A DNA stretch of 64,000 nucleotides from Lachnospiraceae bacterium (GTDB taxonomy: Bacteria; Bacillota; Clostridia; Lachnospirales; Lachnospiraceae), in NCBI GenBank assembly GCA_902363135.1, contig CABIZF010000006.1:124001-188000 (forward strand), given 5' to 3'. Positions within the stretch are counted from its first letter, which is position 1. Each line of letters starts with the position of its first letter. The position numbers and the translations under genes were made by a program. The notes beneath the pieces were generated by a model that saw only the letters and a program-made list of their open reading frames with translations, was not told the origin of the DNA and did not search any database. Positions 35,726-45,441 of this stretch are shown one piece after another.

Positions 35726-37830
35726 CGCTTTTCCTCCTGCAATCTATTGAAATAGAGCCCCGTCTGTAATGTCTGTCCAAACACCTCGTTCAGGACTTCT
35801 GCCCCCCCCGGAAGGTCCACAGCACCGGTCACCTGCTTTGCATGATCCCGCGTCTCGGTCTCAATGCGTTCCTTCCACGTGCGTTCATTCACGGTGACAA
35901 CCTCTTTAATTTTGTCCTGAATCTCCAGCAGGCACTCCAGCAGCAGCGGATTGAACACGCCGCACTCACCACTTTGGATCATCTCAATGGCCTTTTCATG
36001 GCTGAACGCCTTTTTATAAACACGCTCACTGACCAGTGCATCATAGACATCTGCAATGGATACAACCTGTGCTGAAATCGGTATCTCGTCACCCTTCAGT
36101 CCATCCGGATAGCCACTCCCGTCATAGCGTTCATGATGCCAGCGGCAGATCTGTATCGCGATCCTGACAAGTACCTCATCCTGATAGGCGTCCAGACTTT
36201 CAAGCATCGAAGCCCCGATCAGCGTATGTGACTTCATGATCTCAAATTCTTCCGCTGTCAGCTTCCCGGGCTTATTCAGGATTTTCTCATCAATGCCGAT
36301 CTTTCCGATGTCGTGCAGCGCAGATGCCAGCGCGATCAGGTACTGCTCTGACCAGGACAGATGATACTTTCCGGTCTTCTGCACGAGACGGGCGAGCAGC
36401 ATTTCCGTGAGCACATTGATATGGCGCACATGCAAGCCGCTCTCACCGTTTCGGAACTCTACGATCTGGCTCAGGATCCCGACCATGAGCCGGCTGTTCT
36501 TTTCCTTTTCATAGATCTGATCCGTGACAAGCGAGATCAGCCGACGCTGCTTTGCATAAAGCTTGATCGTATTAAGCACACGCTGAAATACGACCTTGGA
36601 ATCAAACGGCCTGCTGATATAGTCTGATACGCCAAGCTCATAGGCCCGCCGGATATTTTCCTCCGAATCCTCACTGGAAATCATGATAACCGGAATATCC
36701 TCAATCATATGTGTCTGTGCCATATGTGTGAGCACCTCAAACCCATCCTTGACCGGCATGACAATGTCCAGCAGCACCAGCGCGATACCCGGATTCTGCT
36801 GCAGCACCAGCAGTGCTTCTTCACCGTTCGTCGCCTCAAGGATATAAAAATCCTCCTCAAGCATTGTCGCCAGAATCTCCCGGTTCAGCTCAGAATCATC
36901 CACGATGAGCACCTGCTGCTTGATCCGTTCCCGATCCTTCAAAGGATATGCCTTCCCGTCCTTTCCGATACCGCTGCTCTCTGTGACGACCATATTTTTC
37001 TGATTCTTCGCCTGATACATGAGCTTATCCGCCCGTGTGACTGCCGCCTCTACGGTACTGCCTGCAGAGAGCACGCCTCCGATACTCACCGAGAGCTGCA
37101 GCCTTGTGTAGCCCGGCACATCCGCTTTGTGGACCTTATTATGAATCTGCTGCAGTCTGCGTGTAAAATTCTCTTCATTGATACCCGGGAGCACGAGCAG
37201 AAACTCATCACCGCCGTAGCGAATGAGCATGTCTGTCTTCCGGATGCATTTACGGATCTCGGTCGCCACCGTGACCAGTGCGATATCGCCGGTATTGTGA
37301 CCATAGGTATCATTATAGAGCTTAAAATCATCCAGGTCAATCATCGCGATCCCGGTCGGGTCTGTGCGGTGCTTGACTTCATCCTCATAATAACGGCGGT
37401 TGTATGCACCGGTCAGGGCATCCAGATAGAGCTTCTCCTTATAGCTGCTCAGCTTGTCGAGCAGCTGCTCCCGGTCATGCGCATCACCCAGTACATCCTT
37501 ATCCATTCTCTTAATCAGCTCCATGACGCAGGGTTCACCATCAATGACTACGTATCTGGCAGTCACCTGATAAATTTCCGAATCCAGAAATTCCAGCTTG
37601 GAGCACTGAGCCTTCTCTTGAAATGCCCGAAGGGATACACAATTGCCGCATGCCTCTCCGCGTTTCCAGAAGTCATAGCATCTGCACGGACTCACATCAA
37701 GCTCCTTCGCCTTACCTTCGGCAAGCAGCTGAAGCTGTTCCAGCCCTATAATGCGTACGACCGAAAATATCTTTTGAAACTGCTGCATTTCCTCCTCTGC
37801 CTGCTCTCTGGTCATACAATAATCATCCAT
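35722..37830 (-). CDS. Cys-rich sensor, GGDEF, receiver and HD-GYP domain protein
   Basis: 702 aa, four parts. Residues 1-110 are a PAS-like segment with a cysteine cluster (C49, C51, C61, C64, C76; CRC, then CGNC). Residues about 132-285 are GGDEF (RYGGDEFLLVLPG), which makes c-di-GMP. Residues about 306-425 are a receiver with D355 (LLDIVMP) and Arg in place of the usual switch Lys (SRPFD). Residues about 445-645 are HD-GYP (LHDIGKIGI, HHERYDGSGYPDGL), which degrades c-di-GMP. One chain thus holds synthesis, degradation and phospho-control. It overlaps the Hpt gene. Confidence 0.92.
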   Translation of the reverse strand: MDDYCMTREQAEEEMQQFQKIFSVVRIIGLEQLQLLAEGKAKELDVSPCRCYDFWKRGEACGNCVSLRAFQEKAQCSKLEFLDSEIYQVTARYVVIDGEPCVMELIKRMDKDVLGDAHDREQLLDKLSSYKEKLYLDALTGAYNRRYYEDEVKHRTDPTGIAMIDLDDFKLYNDTYGHNTGDIALVTVATEIRKCIRKTDMLIRYGGDEFLLVLPGINEENFTRRLQQIHNKVHKADVPGYTRLQLSVSIGGVLSAGSTVEAAVTRADKLMYQAKNQKNMVVTESSGIGKDGKAYPLKDRERIKQQVLIVDDSELNREILATMLEEDFYILEATNGEEALLVLQQNPGIALVLLDIVMPVKDGFEVLTHMAQTHMIEDIPVIMISSEDSEENIRRAYELGVSDYISRPFDSKVVFQRVLNTIKLYAKQRRLISLVTDQIYEKEKNSRLMVGILSQIVEFRNGESGLHVRHINVLTEMLLARLVQKTGKYHLSWSEQYLIALASALHDIGKIGIDEKILNKPGKLTAEEFEIMKSHTLIGASMLESLDAYQDEVLVRIAIQICRWHHERYDGSGYPDGLKGDEIPISAQVVSIADVYDALVSERVYKKAFSHEKAIEMIQSGECGVFNPLLLECLLEIQDKIKEVVTVNERTWKERIETETRDHAKQVTGAVDLPGGAEVLNEVFGQTLQTGLYFNRLQEEKR

Positions 37831-37891
37831 TGATGTTTTCCCCCGTGTATGTTACCTGTATTCTAAACATATCATATGTTGTATAGTCAAA

Positions 37892-37935
37892 CAAAAAACT
37901 TCCATACACCACTGTTCTTCTGTAGTATACGGAAG
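37892..37935 (-). terminator. Terminator of hemW
   Basis: On the minus strand CTTCCGTATAC pairs with GTGTATGGAAG (with G-U pairs), followed by TTTTTTGTTT. Confidence 0.75.
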
Positions 37936-38040
37936 TAAGTTTATTTAAATATAATCAAAACACAGTCTGTTGTCAACTATTCTGACTGTATTTTCCATGC
38001 ATTTTGTATACGCACATGAAATGAACATTCGCAGCTGCAT

Positions 38041-39213
38041 TCACAAAATAAACTCCGACATCACATAATTACTGAGGCTCACACCCTGCCTCGTCAGTCG
38101 GATGCTTCCGTTATCGCGTATGAGAAGCCCTTCCTTCAAAAGCCGTGGCAGCACAGACCCGTACACCGCTTCTACGCTCTGTCCGAAGCGTCTTGCAAAC
38201 TCCTGTTCCCGAACTCCCTGCATCATGCGAAGCCCGAGAAACATAAACTCTTCCATCTCATCCTGTACCGTCAGCGCCTCCTGACTGCACACCTGCCCTG
38301 CCGCTTCCGCGGTGCCTGTGCCATATGCCAGCAGATAGCACTGCATATCCTCTGTATTCTTGTACCGGACGTGAGAAATCAGAGAGGAAGCCCCAAGTCC
38401 AAAGCCCGCATACTCCACGCCGGTCCAGTAGCCAATGTTGTGGAAGCATGCAAAGCCAGGCTTTGCATAATTGGATATCTCATATCGGTACAGCCCGGCT
38501 TCAGAAAGCAGCAGCTCCGTATCCTCATACATCTCCCGCTCCTCTTCCTCCGATGGCAAATACTGCGGACATTCTCCTTTTGCACGGCGTTCATCATCCG
38601 CATGATATTTTTCATAAAAGGGAGTCTGTTCTTCAATAATCAGGCTGTAGGCGGAAATATGCTCCGGCTGCAGTGCCAGTACCCTGTTCAGCGTCTCCCT
38701 CCACGATTCCGGAGTCTGCCCCGGCAGTGCCGACATCAGATCGATGTTGACATTGGAAAAGCCTGCCTGCCGCGCCGCCGCATAAATCTCACAAAAGGTC
38801 TCAAAGCTGTGAATCCGTCCGAGCAGACGGAGCTCACGGTCATCTGTCGACTGCAGCCCAAAGCTGATCCGGTTGATCCCAAGGCTGCGATACGCGACAA
38901 GCTTTGAGACATCTGCCGTCCCCGGATTGCATTCAATCGTGATCTCCGGCTCATTTACAAAGGAAAACGTATCATGCAGCGCCACAAGCACCATTTCGAT
39001 CCAGTCAGACGGCCAGATCGACGGGGTACCACCCCCGAAAAAGACAGAGACGACCTCATACTCTTCTTTTCGCGGAAAACTCCGGATCTCCCGCAGCAGC
39101 GCCAGCAAGTACTGCCTTTGCGCTTCCGTCGACGCCGGAGCCGAAAGAAAATCACAGTATGCACATTTTTTCACACAAAACGGAATGTGGATGTAAATCT
39201 CCAGATTTTTCAT
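38041..39213 (-). CDS. hemW: HemW-type radical SAM protein
   Basis: 390 aa. The ATG at 39213 has GAGGAG upstream. The radical SAM cluster motif is CVKKCAYC near residue 14, preceded by YIHIPF. VFFGGGTPS follows and the HemN C-terminal domain begins at about residue 270. HemW is now regarded as a haem chaperone rather than a true coproporphyrinogen oxidase. In many Firmicutes it sits directly between lepA and hrcA; here a MATE gene separates it from lepA. Confidence 0.93.
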   Translation of the reverse strand: MKNLEIYIHIPFCVKKCAYCDFLSAPASTEAQRQYLLALLREIRSFPRKEEYEVVSVFFGGGTPSIWPSDWIEMVLVALHDTFSFVNEPEITIECNPGTADVSKLVAYRSLGINRISFGLQSTDDRELRLLGRIHSFETFCEIYAAARQAGFSNVNIDLMSALPGQTPESWRETLNRVLALQPEHISAYSLIIEEQTPFYEKYHADDERRAKGECPQYLPSEEEEREMYEDTELLLSEAGLYRYEISNYAKPGFACFHNIGYWTGVEYAGFGLGASSLISHVRYKNTEDMQCYLLAYGTGTAEAAGQVCSQEALTVQDEMEEFMFLGLRMMQGVREQEFARRFGQSVEAVYGSVLPRLLKEGLLIRDNGSIRLTRQGVSLSNYVMSEFIL

Positions 39214-39345
39214 ACCGACTCCTCTCATCTGCCCCCGACTGGATTTTTATGTGGTACCGTTATTTGCAGCATGATGTGCTGACGCACGGCAAAGATATCT
39301 GACGCAGGACTTCACGCTATGATGGACTGGATTGTTTGCAGTAAT

Positions 39346-40707
39346 TTATGAAATTGCTATAGGTCCACGCTCCAGAATCTTCCGGATCTTCAGTACAAAC
39401 AGGGCTGTACACGTTATGACTGAAATTATATCTGCCATACATTCTGCAAAATAAATGCTATATACATTGCCCGTCACAAGCGGAAAGATCAGTGCAAACG
39501 GCACAAGCAAAATGACCTTTCGCAGCATCGCTACAAACAGAGAAATTTTTGCCTGCCCCAGTCCTATAAATGTCGTCTGGCACCCCATCTGAATACCAAA
39601 GAGCAGCATTCCGGCAAGGAATACCGGTGCCACCCGTCCGACGAGGGCGATCAGCTCCTCATCCTGCGTGAACATCCGCGCGAGCGCTTCCGGGAAAAGT
39701 ATTTCCAGAAGCGTGATCACAAAGGAGAACGCCGCCGTAATTCCGATGATTCTGCGGTAGCCCGCTTTCACACGTTCTAAATTCCCAGCGCCGAAATTGT
39801 AGCTCAGGATCGGCTGAACTCCCTGTGTAAAGCCGTTGATCGGCGCACTCGTCAGCTGCATGATACTCTGCAGGATCGTCAGAGAACCGACATACAGGTC
39901 GCCGCCGTAGCGCTGCAGGCCGCTGCTCATCACGATCGAAATCAGGCTCTCCGTGCTCTGCATGATAAACGGCGCCATGCCAAGCGACAGGATCGCCCCG
40001 ATCTGATGGAAATCCGGTCTCAGGCAGGCATACTTCAGCCGCAGGGATGTCTTTTTCGATGTCATAAAGCGCAGTACCCAGATGGCTCCCGCCAGCTGTG
40101 AAAGTATCGTTGCCAGTGCCGCACCCTTAACCCCCATATGGAACACAAAGATAAAGATCGGATCCAGAATGATATTCAGAGCGGCCCCGATGAGCACCGA
40201 GCCCATCGCTGTCTTTGACTGTCCCTGCGCAGTGATAAACGGATTCAGTCCGAGCACGATCTGCACACAGATCGTTCCGATCAAATAAATGCTCAGATAC
40301 TCGCTCGCATACGGGTAGGTCGCATCACTCGCCCCAACCAAATACAGAAACGGTTTCTGCGCCGCATAAAATACAAACATGATAATCGCCGAAAAAACGC
40401 ACAGCAGCGTAAAGACATTTCCGGTAATCCGTTCTGCCTTTTCCCGGTCGCCCTGTCCCAGCGCGATCGCTGCCAGCGGCGCCCCGCCCGCTCCTGCCAG
40501 CGCGCTGAAGGCCGAGACGATCGTGATCGCCGGAAGCGCCAGTCCCAGTCCGGTCAGAGCCTCTCTTCCGACGCCCTGCCCGATATACACCCGGTCGACG
40601 ATATTGTAAAGCAGATTGATCATCTGAGCCACGAGCGTCGGGATCCCCATCGAGAGCATCAACGAGCCAAGCGATTCAGTCCCTAGCTTTTCTTCTGTAT
40701 GGTTCAT
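39346..40707 (-). CDS. MATE family efflux transporter
   Basis: 453 aa, twelve predicted membrane segments in two repeats. The start ATG at 40707 has AGAGGAG upstream; an earlier start would overlap lepA. Two MATE halves are visible, each opening with an IPTLVAQMINLLYNIVDRVYI-like segment (quoted only from the first). It exports cationic drugs or toxins in exchange for Na+ or H+ in the family. It sits between lepA and hemW, 19 bp after lepA. Confidence 0.92.
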   Translation of the reverse strand: MNHTEEKLGTESLGSLMLSMGIPTLVAQMINLLYNIVDRVYIGQGVGREALTGLGLALPAITIVSAFSALAGAGGAPLAAIALGQGDREKAERITGNVFTLLCVFSAIIMFVFYAAQKPFLYLVGASDATYPYASEYLSIYLIGTICVQIVLGLNPFITAQGQSKTAMGSVLIGAALNIILDPIFIFVFHMGVKGAALATILSQLAGAIWVLRFMTSKKTSLRLKYACLRPDFHQIGAILSLGMAPFIMQSTESLISIVMSSGLQRYGGDLYVGSLTILQSIMQLTSAPINGFTQGVQPILSYNFGAGNLERVKAGYRRIIGITAAFSFVITLLEILFPEALARMFTQDEELIALVGRVAPVFLAGMLLFGIQMGCQTTFIGLGQAKISLFVAMLRKVILLVPFALIFPLVTGNVYSIYFAECMADIISVITCTALFVLKIRKILERGPIAIS

Positions 40708-40726
40708 ATCACTCCTCTTTTCTGCC

Positions 40727-42538
40727 TTACTTGTCATCCAGCTTGAGCACGCTCATAAATGCTTTCTGAGGAATCTCGACATTGCCGACCTGACGCATCC
40801 GCTTTTTGCCTTCCTTCTGCTTCTCGAGCAGCTTCTTCTTTCTGGAAATATCACCGCCGTAGCACTTTGCAAGCACGTCCTTGCGCATCGCACGCACGGT
40901 CTCACGTGCAATGACCTTGCTGCCGATCGCCGCCTGAATCGGAATCTCAAAGAGCTGTCTCGGGATCTCCTCCTTCAGCTTTTCACACATCCTGCGACCT
41001 CTTTCATAGGCCGTATCTGCAAACACGATAAAGGAAAGTGCGTCTACCTCTTCTTTATTTACAAGAATATCGAGCTTCACCAAATCCGAGCGCATATAGC
41101 CCTTCATCTCATAATCAAAGGACGCATAGCCTCTGGAACGGGACTTTAAGGCATCGAAAAAGTCATAAATGATCTCATTTAGCGGAAGCGTATACTTCAG
41201 CAGTGCACGGGTCCCCTCGATATACTCCATCCCCTCATAGATGCCGCGGCGCTCCTGACAGAGCTCCATAATCGCACCGATATACTCCGTCGTCACCATG
41301 ACCTCCGCTGCGACAATCGGCTCTTCCATATATTCGATCTCCGACGGATCCGGCAGGTTCGACGGGTTCGTCAGCTCGATCAGCTCGCCATTTGTCTTAT
41401 AAACCTTGTAGACAACGCCTGGCGCAGTCGTCACGAGATCCAGATTGTATTCACGCTCCAGACGCTCCTGGATGATCTCCAGATGCAAAAGGCCAAGGAA
41501 GCCGCACCGGAAACCAAAGCCGAGTGCGATCGATGTCTCCGGCTCGAACTGCAGTGCAGCGTCATTGAGTTGCAGCTTTTCCAGGGCATCCCGCAGATCC
41601 GGATACTTTGCCCCGTCCGCCGGATACAGTCCGCAGTATACCATCGGGTTTACCTTCTTGTAGCCCGGAAGTGCTTCGGCACATGGGCGCGCCACCTCTG
41701 TCACCGTATCGCCGACACGCGTCTCCCGCACATTTTTCAGGCTCGCCGTCAGATAGCCTACCATACCGGCAGATAGCTCCTCGCACGGAATGAACTGACC
41801 TGCGCCAAAAAAGCCGACCTCTACGACATCCGCCTCTGCGCCGGTCGCCATCATCCGGATCCGCGTCCCCTTGCGGACGCTTCCATCCTTGATACGCATG
41901 AATATGATAACACCCTTATAGGAATCATACACAGAGTCAAAAATGAGCGCCTTTAACGGAGCAGCCGGATCACCGGTCGGCGCCGGGATCTTCTTTACGA
42001 CCTGCTCCAGCACATCATGGACATTCAGCCCTGTCTTTGCTGAAATCCGCGGCGCATCTTCTGCCTCAATGCCGATGACATCCTCAATCTCATGTACGAC
42101 ACGGTCCGGCTCCGCGCTCGGCAGGTCGATTTTATTGATGACCGGCATGACGTCCAGATCGTGGTCCAGCGCCAGATAGACATTGGCCAGTGTCTGTGCT
42201 TCAATGCCCTGTGCCGCATCCACGACGAGAATCGCACCGTCGCAGGCCGCAAGGCTGCGGGACACCTCGTAGTTGAAATCCACATGTCCCGGTGTATCGA
42301 TCAGGTTGAATGTGTATTCTTCCCCGTCATCTGCCCTATAAATCGTGCGGACTGCCTGCGATTTGATCGTGATGCCACGCTCCCGCTCCAGCTCCATATT
42401 GTCAAGCACCTGCTCCTGCATCTCCCGGCTGGTCAGAAGCCCTGTCATCTCAATGATGCGGTCTGCCAGCGTTGATTTTCCGTGGTCGATGTGTGCAATA
42501 ATGCAAAAATTTCTGATTTTACTCTGATCTGCTGCCAC
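40727..42538 (-). CDS. lepA: Elongation factor 4
   Basis: 603 aa with a GTG start behind AAGGAGGAACTTAA. GTPase motifs: [23 protein letters not shown] and NKIDLPSA. The LepA-specific C-terminal domain ends in [18 protein letters not shown]. It acts on the ribosome in translation. It lies in the Firmicutes order gpr-spoIIP-lepA. A 15-bp duplication (TTTTTCTGTCTATA, twice) lies just upstream at 42586-42615. Confidence 0.97.
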   Translation of the reverse strand: MAADQSKIRNFCIIAHIDHGKSTLADRIIEMTGLLTSREMQEQVLDNMELERERGITIKSQAVRTIYRADDGEEYTFNLIDTPGHVDFNYEVSRSLAACDGAILVVDAAQGIEAQTLANVYLALDHDLDVMPVINKIDLPSAEPDRVVHEIEDVIGIEAEDAPRISAKTGLNVHDVLEQVVKKIPAPTGDPAAPLKALIFDSVYDSYKGVIIFMRIKDGSVRKGTRIRMMATGAEADVVEVGFFGAGQFIPCEELSAGMVGYLTASLKNVRETRVGDTVTEVARPCAEALPGYKKVNPMVYCGLYPADGAKYPDLRDALEKLQLNDAALQFEPETSIALGFGFRCGFLGLLHLEIIQERLEREYNLDLVTTAPGVVYKVYKTNGELIELTNPSNLPDPSEIEYMEEPIVAAEVMVTTEYIGAIMELCQERRGIYEGMEYIEGTRALLKYTLPLNEIIYDFFDALKSRSRGYASFDYEMKGYMRSDLVKLDILVNKEEVDALSFIVFADTAYERGRRMCEKLKEEIPRQLFEIPIQAAIGSKVIARETVRAMRKDVLAKCYGGDISRKKKLLEKQKEGKKRMRQVGNVEIPQKAFMSVLKLDDK

Positions 42539-42680
42539 TTAAGTTCCTCCTTGCAGTATTGATAGCGATCCGGGAGCCCGCATCGCTTTTTCTGTCTATA
42601 TTTTTTCTGTCTATATCCGGTACAGTTTAGCACATTTTTTCCCGTTTTGTCCATAGCAAGGACAGGCTGCGGAAAAATTT

Positions 42681-43994
42681 TCAGTTCAGCACTTCATGCA
42701 GCAGATCTGCCAGCGGCTGCATTGCATTTTTTTCCTCCTCCACGGTGTTCAGCTGTGTCCCGGCCTCCACGAGCAGTGAGCGCGGACGCAGATGCAGATT
42801 GAAGCGCTCGGCCTTCAGGTAAATATTTCGCGTATAGCCCGGATATTTCTCGCGCGCTGCGAGCTCCAGCTGCAGAGAAAATGCAAGATTCTGCTGCGTA
42901 TACGGATTCGCCAGATAGGCGATGGGCTCATCCTGGCTGTTACGGGAGATTCCGTTAAAGAACATAATCATCGATGTCGGCTTTCCGTCAATCTCCGTCA
43001 CAAATTTCTGTCCGTCCACCCCATCCCGGTGCAAGTCGATGATGACCTCGATCGTCGGATATTCCTGCAGGATATTCTCCACCGCCACACGCGCATAGTC
43101 GTAAGCTGCACTCCGATCCGGCACACCGTCGATGAGATCATAAACACCCGTGTCGTGAATAACCTGATAGCCGTAGCCCCGTAATGCTTCTGCCAGCACC
43201 TCTCCCATCCCCACAATCGATGTCTCCGTATCGCCCGGCACCGAATCGACGAATTCCTCCTGCGAATGGGTATGATAAATCAGAATCTGCGGCACCTGCG
43301 GATTTTTCCGGATACTCAGATCCTCCGTCAGAAGCTTCGACGCATCCAGAAGCTCGGCATCCGCCGTCGTGCCGGCATCTACCGTAAAATACTGGTTCAG
43401 AAGATAATCATAGTCGGAAAGCTGCTGCAGCAGATCGGGTGAGACCGCAGTGCTTACAGCTTCCCTGGCGGACTTATCCTCCTGTATCGTTTTCTGCCCT
43501 TCACCGGCTGCTTCCCCCGGCGCCGTCTCCTGCGGAAGCTCCGGCTCCTGTGAATACTCCGTCTCCTCTGAATGCTCCGGCTCCTCTGAATACTCCGTCT
43601 CCTCTGAATGCTCCGGCTCCTCTGAATGCTCCGGCTCCTCTGATGCTGCCTGCCGCTCTTCCACAGACGCATCTGTCCCGGTCTCTCCCTTCTCCTGCAT
43701 AGTCTGAGACGCCAGATATCCATACACCGGCAGCGTCGGCTCCAGCAGCCACGCCATCCAGTTCATCGTCCATCCCTGCACCGCTGCCGTATAGCCGGGC
43801 ATCAGCGTCCGTATCACCATATCCTCCAGCCTGCGCTTTGCCTCCTGCCTTGCCATCGCCTCCTGCACGGCGGGCCGGTCAAGAACAAATCCCCCTCCCT
43901 TTCCAAGAATATATGTGCCAAGCAACGCCATAACCCAATACAGCAGACGCTGCATCCGCCGCCTTTTCCGCGTAATCCCACCCCCTGTCTGCAT
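42681..43994 (-). CDS. spoIIP: Stage II sporulation protein P
   Basis: 437 aa. Basic N terminus and one membrane helix (residues about 15-35). A low-complexity acidic linker follows at about 115-175, with SEEPEH/SEETEY repeats. The amidase domain runs from about 220 to the end: ILIYHTHSQEEF holds the first Zn His and SLLVEAGTQLNT holds the catalytic Glu. SpoIIP cuts stem peptides during forespore engulfment with SpoIID and SpoIIM. It lies between gpr and lepA as in other spore formers. Confidence 0.95.
   Translation of the reverse strand: MQTGGGITRKRRRMQRLLYWVMALLGTYILGKGGGFVLDRPAVQEAMARQEAKRRLEDMVIRTLMPGYTAAVQGWTMNWMAWLLEPTLPVYGYLASQTMQEKGETGTDASVEERQAASEEPEHSEEPEHSEETEYSEEPEHSEETEYSQEPELPQETAPGEAAGEGQKTIQEDKSAREAVSTAVSPDLLQQLSDYDYLLNQYFTVDAGTTADAELLDASKLLTEDLSIRKNPQVPQILIYHTHSQEEFVDSVPGDTETSIVGMGEVLAEALRGYGYQVIHDTGVYDLIDGVPDRSAAYDYARVAVENILQEYPTIEVIIDLHRDGVDGQKFVTEIDGKPTSMIMFFNGISRNSQDEPIAYLANPYTQQNLAFSLQLELAAREKYPGYTRNIYLKAERFNLHLRPRSLLVEAGTQLNTVEEEKNAMQPLADLLHEVLN
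43537..43644 (-). repeat. 18-bp tandem repeats in spoIIP
   Basis: About six units encoding S-E-E-[PT]-E-[HY]. Neighbouring units are nearly identical at the DNA level, unlike the rest of the linker, so the array is probably length-variable between strains. Confidence 0.9.
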
Positions 43995-44021
43995 GTTTCT
44001 TCCGGGCTCTTTACCAAATCA

Positions 44022-44062
44022 GACAGGCTCTGCAAGGCCCTTTGGCGCCCTGCAAAGCCTGT
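44022..44062. repeat. Intergenic hairpin between gpr and spoIIP
   Basis: ACAGGCTCTGCAAGG pairs with the CTGCAAAGCCTGT side around a CTTTGG loop. No U run follows on either strand. It directly abuts long repeat copy B. Confidence 0.6.
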
Positions 44063-44071
44063 CCTACTGAT

Positions 44072-44248
44072 GCCTACGAATTGCTCCGCTGCAAAGCAGC
44101 TCCCGCAATTCTGCAAACATTCGAAATCCGCTGATTTACTACGTAAATCGCTACTTTCTCATGTTTGGTGGGTCAATAAGTCATGCTTTTTCATGCAAGC
44201 ATGAAACGCATGACCTTTTGACCCTGGCATCATCATCATCATCATCAT
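44072..44248 (+). repeat. Dispersed structured repeat, long form copy B
   Basis: Nearly identical to copy A in hairpins I and II. Hairpin III has the inner stems of copy C (CATGC/GCATG twice). It ends in a run of seven CAT trinucleotides. It lies in the 275-bp gap between gpr and spoIIP, antisense to both. Confidence 0.88.
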
Positions 44249-44269
44249 TTTATGCCCGCAGATCAAAAC

Positions 44270-45259
44270 TTATGCCTGCAGCGGCTGTTCTTCCGGTCTT
44301 TCTTCGAAGAACACCTTATTCAGGCTCTCCGAAATCATGAAGCTCAAATACTTCACCGTCTCATCAATATCCTTCGGTGTCACAAACATCGTATTGAGCT
44401 GCGAAGATATCAGTTCCCGGATCAGCTCCTGCTTTTCTGCGTGATGGAGTGTTCCAAGTGCTCCTGTGAGCCGCTGCAACCTCTCTGAACGGTCAAGCTC
44501 CTCCACCAGCGCTTCCATCGTATCATTTACGATTGTCACCGCATCCACGACCGTCGGCACCCCGATCGCAATCACCGGCACACCCAACGTCTCTTCGTTG
44601 ATCGCATCCCTGTGATTTCCGACTCCGGAGCCGGGATTGATGCCCGTATCCGTGATCTGAATCGTCCGATTCAGCCGCTTTGTGCTGCGCGCCGCCAGTG
44701 CATCAATCACGATCACCAGCTGCGGATGCGTCTCATCCACAACGCCCTTTATGATCTCCAGTGTCTCCATCCCAGTCTGTGCCATCACTCCCGGCACGAG
44801 TGCACTGACCTCTGCCGCCTGCTGCAGCTCTGCGGAAACCCGGCCGTACACCCGGATCATATGCCGGGTGATCCGCAGATTGCCGACGACCTCCGGTCCA
44901 AGTGCATCCGGCGTCACCTCGCGATTGCCGAGCCCTACGACAAGTACGGATTTCCGCTTATCATCCTCCGTCCGCATCAGCGCACGGATATGACCGGCAA
45001 GCGCCTCTGAGATTTCAGCATGGTAGTCCTCGTCCGGCGACGACATATTCGGTGCCTCGAGCGTGATATAGGTTCCGACCGGCTTTCCCATCACCCGCGC
45101 TCCATTTTCTGTCTCGATCACGACCGTTGTCGTATAAATTTCCCGCTCCGGATCTTCCTGTTCTGTGACGCGCACGCCCCTTGGCTGCCCGTCCTTCGCC
45201 TCACAGCTCTCCTTCGCCTCCAGCGCCAGGTCTGTCCGTATCTGAAATTTCCCCATCAT
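44270..45259 (-). CDS. gpr: Germination protease
   Basis: 329 aa. I start at the ATG at 45259, 7 nt from AAGGAG; an ATG two codons upstream is too close. GPR degrades small acid-soluble spore proteins at germination and is made as a zymogen. Visible are FQIRTDLALEA at the N terminus (the autoprocessing region), GLGNREVTPDALGP with a candidate catalytic Asp, and VIDALAARSTKRLNRTIQ. Its presence marks a spore former. It is divergent from rpsT. Confidence 0.95.
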   Translation of the reverse strand: MMGKFQIRTDLALEAKESCEAKDGQPRGVRVTEQEDPEREIYTTTVVIETENGARVMGKPVGTYITLEAPNMSSPDEDYHAEISEALAGHIRALMRTEDDKRKSVLVVGLGNREVTPDALGPEVVGNLRITRHMIRVYGRVSAELQQAAEVSALVPGVMAQTGMETLEIIKGVVDETHPQLVIVIDALAARSTKRLNRTIQITDTGINPGSGVGNHRDAINEETLGVPVIAIGVPTVVDAVTIVNDTMEALVEELDRSERLQRLTGALGTLHHAEKQELIRELISSQLNTMFVTPKDIDETVKYLSFMISESLNKVFFEERPEEQPLQA

Positions 45260-45325
45260 AGCCATTCTCCTTCGTATTCATCATGTTTTTATCGCTATTT
45301 TTCCTCATTTTTTGAAAAATATGTA

Positions 45326-45354
45326 TTGACACACCCCGAACTTTGGACTAAGAT
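45326..45354 (+). promoter_or_regulatory. Promoter of rpsT
   Basis: TTGACA, 17 nt, TAAGAT. The leader is about 80 nt and may hold S20 feedback control, but I see no firm structure. Confidence 0.8.
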
Positions 45355-45441
45355 ATATGAGTATGTTTACATTAAACGTCCGTGTCCGATTTTAATGGGA
45401 ACAACAAAATTCAGAATTAAAAATGTTTGGAGGTGTACGAA

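Noticed and set aside
36709..37833. Long plus-strand open frame opposite the GGDEF/HD-GYP gene
   Set aside because: Antisense shadow of a multidomain gene with all motifs intact.
43537..43644. Possible CRISPR array
   Set aside because: The 18-bp repeats have no spacers and encode an acidic linker inside spoIIP.
44225..44250. CAT trinucleotide run as a coding or replication signal
   Set aside because: It is the variable end of the long structured repeat; other copies end in CATCAT or ATGATGAT.
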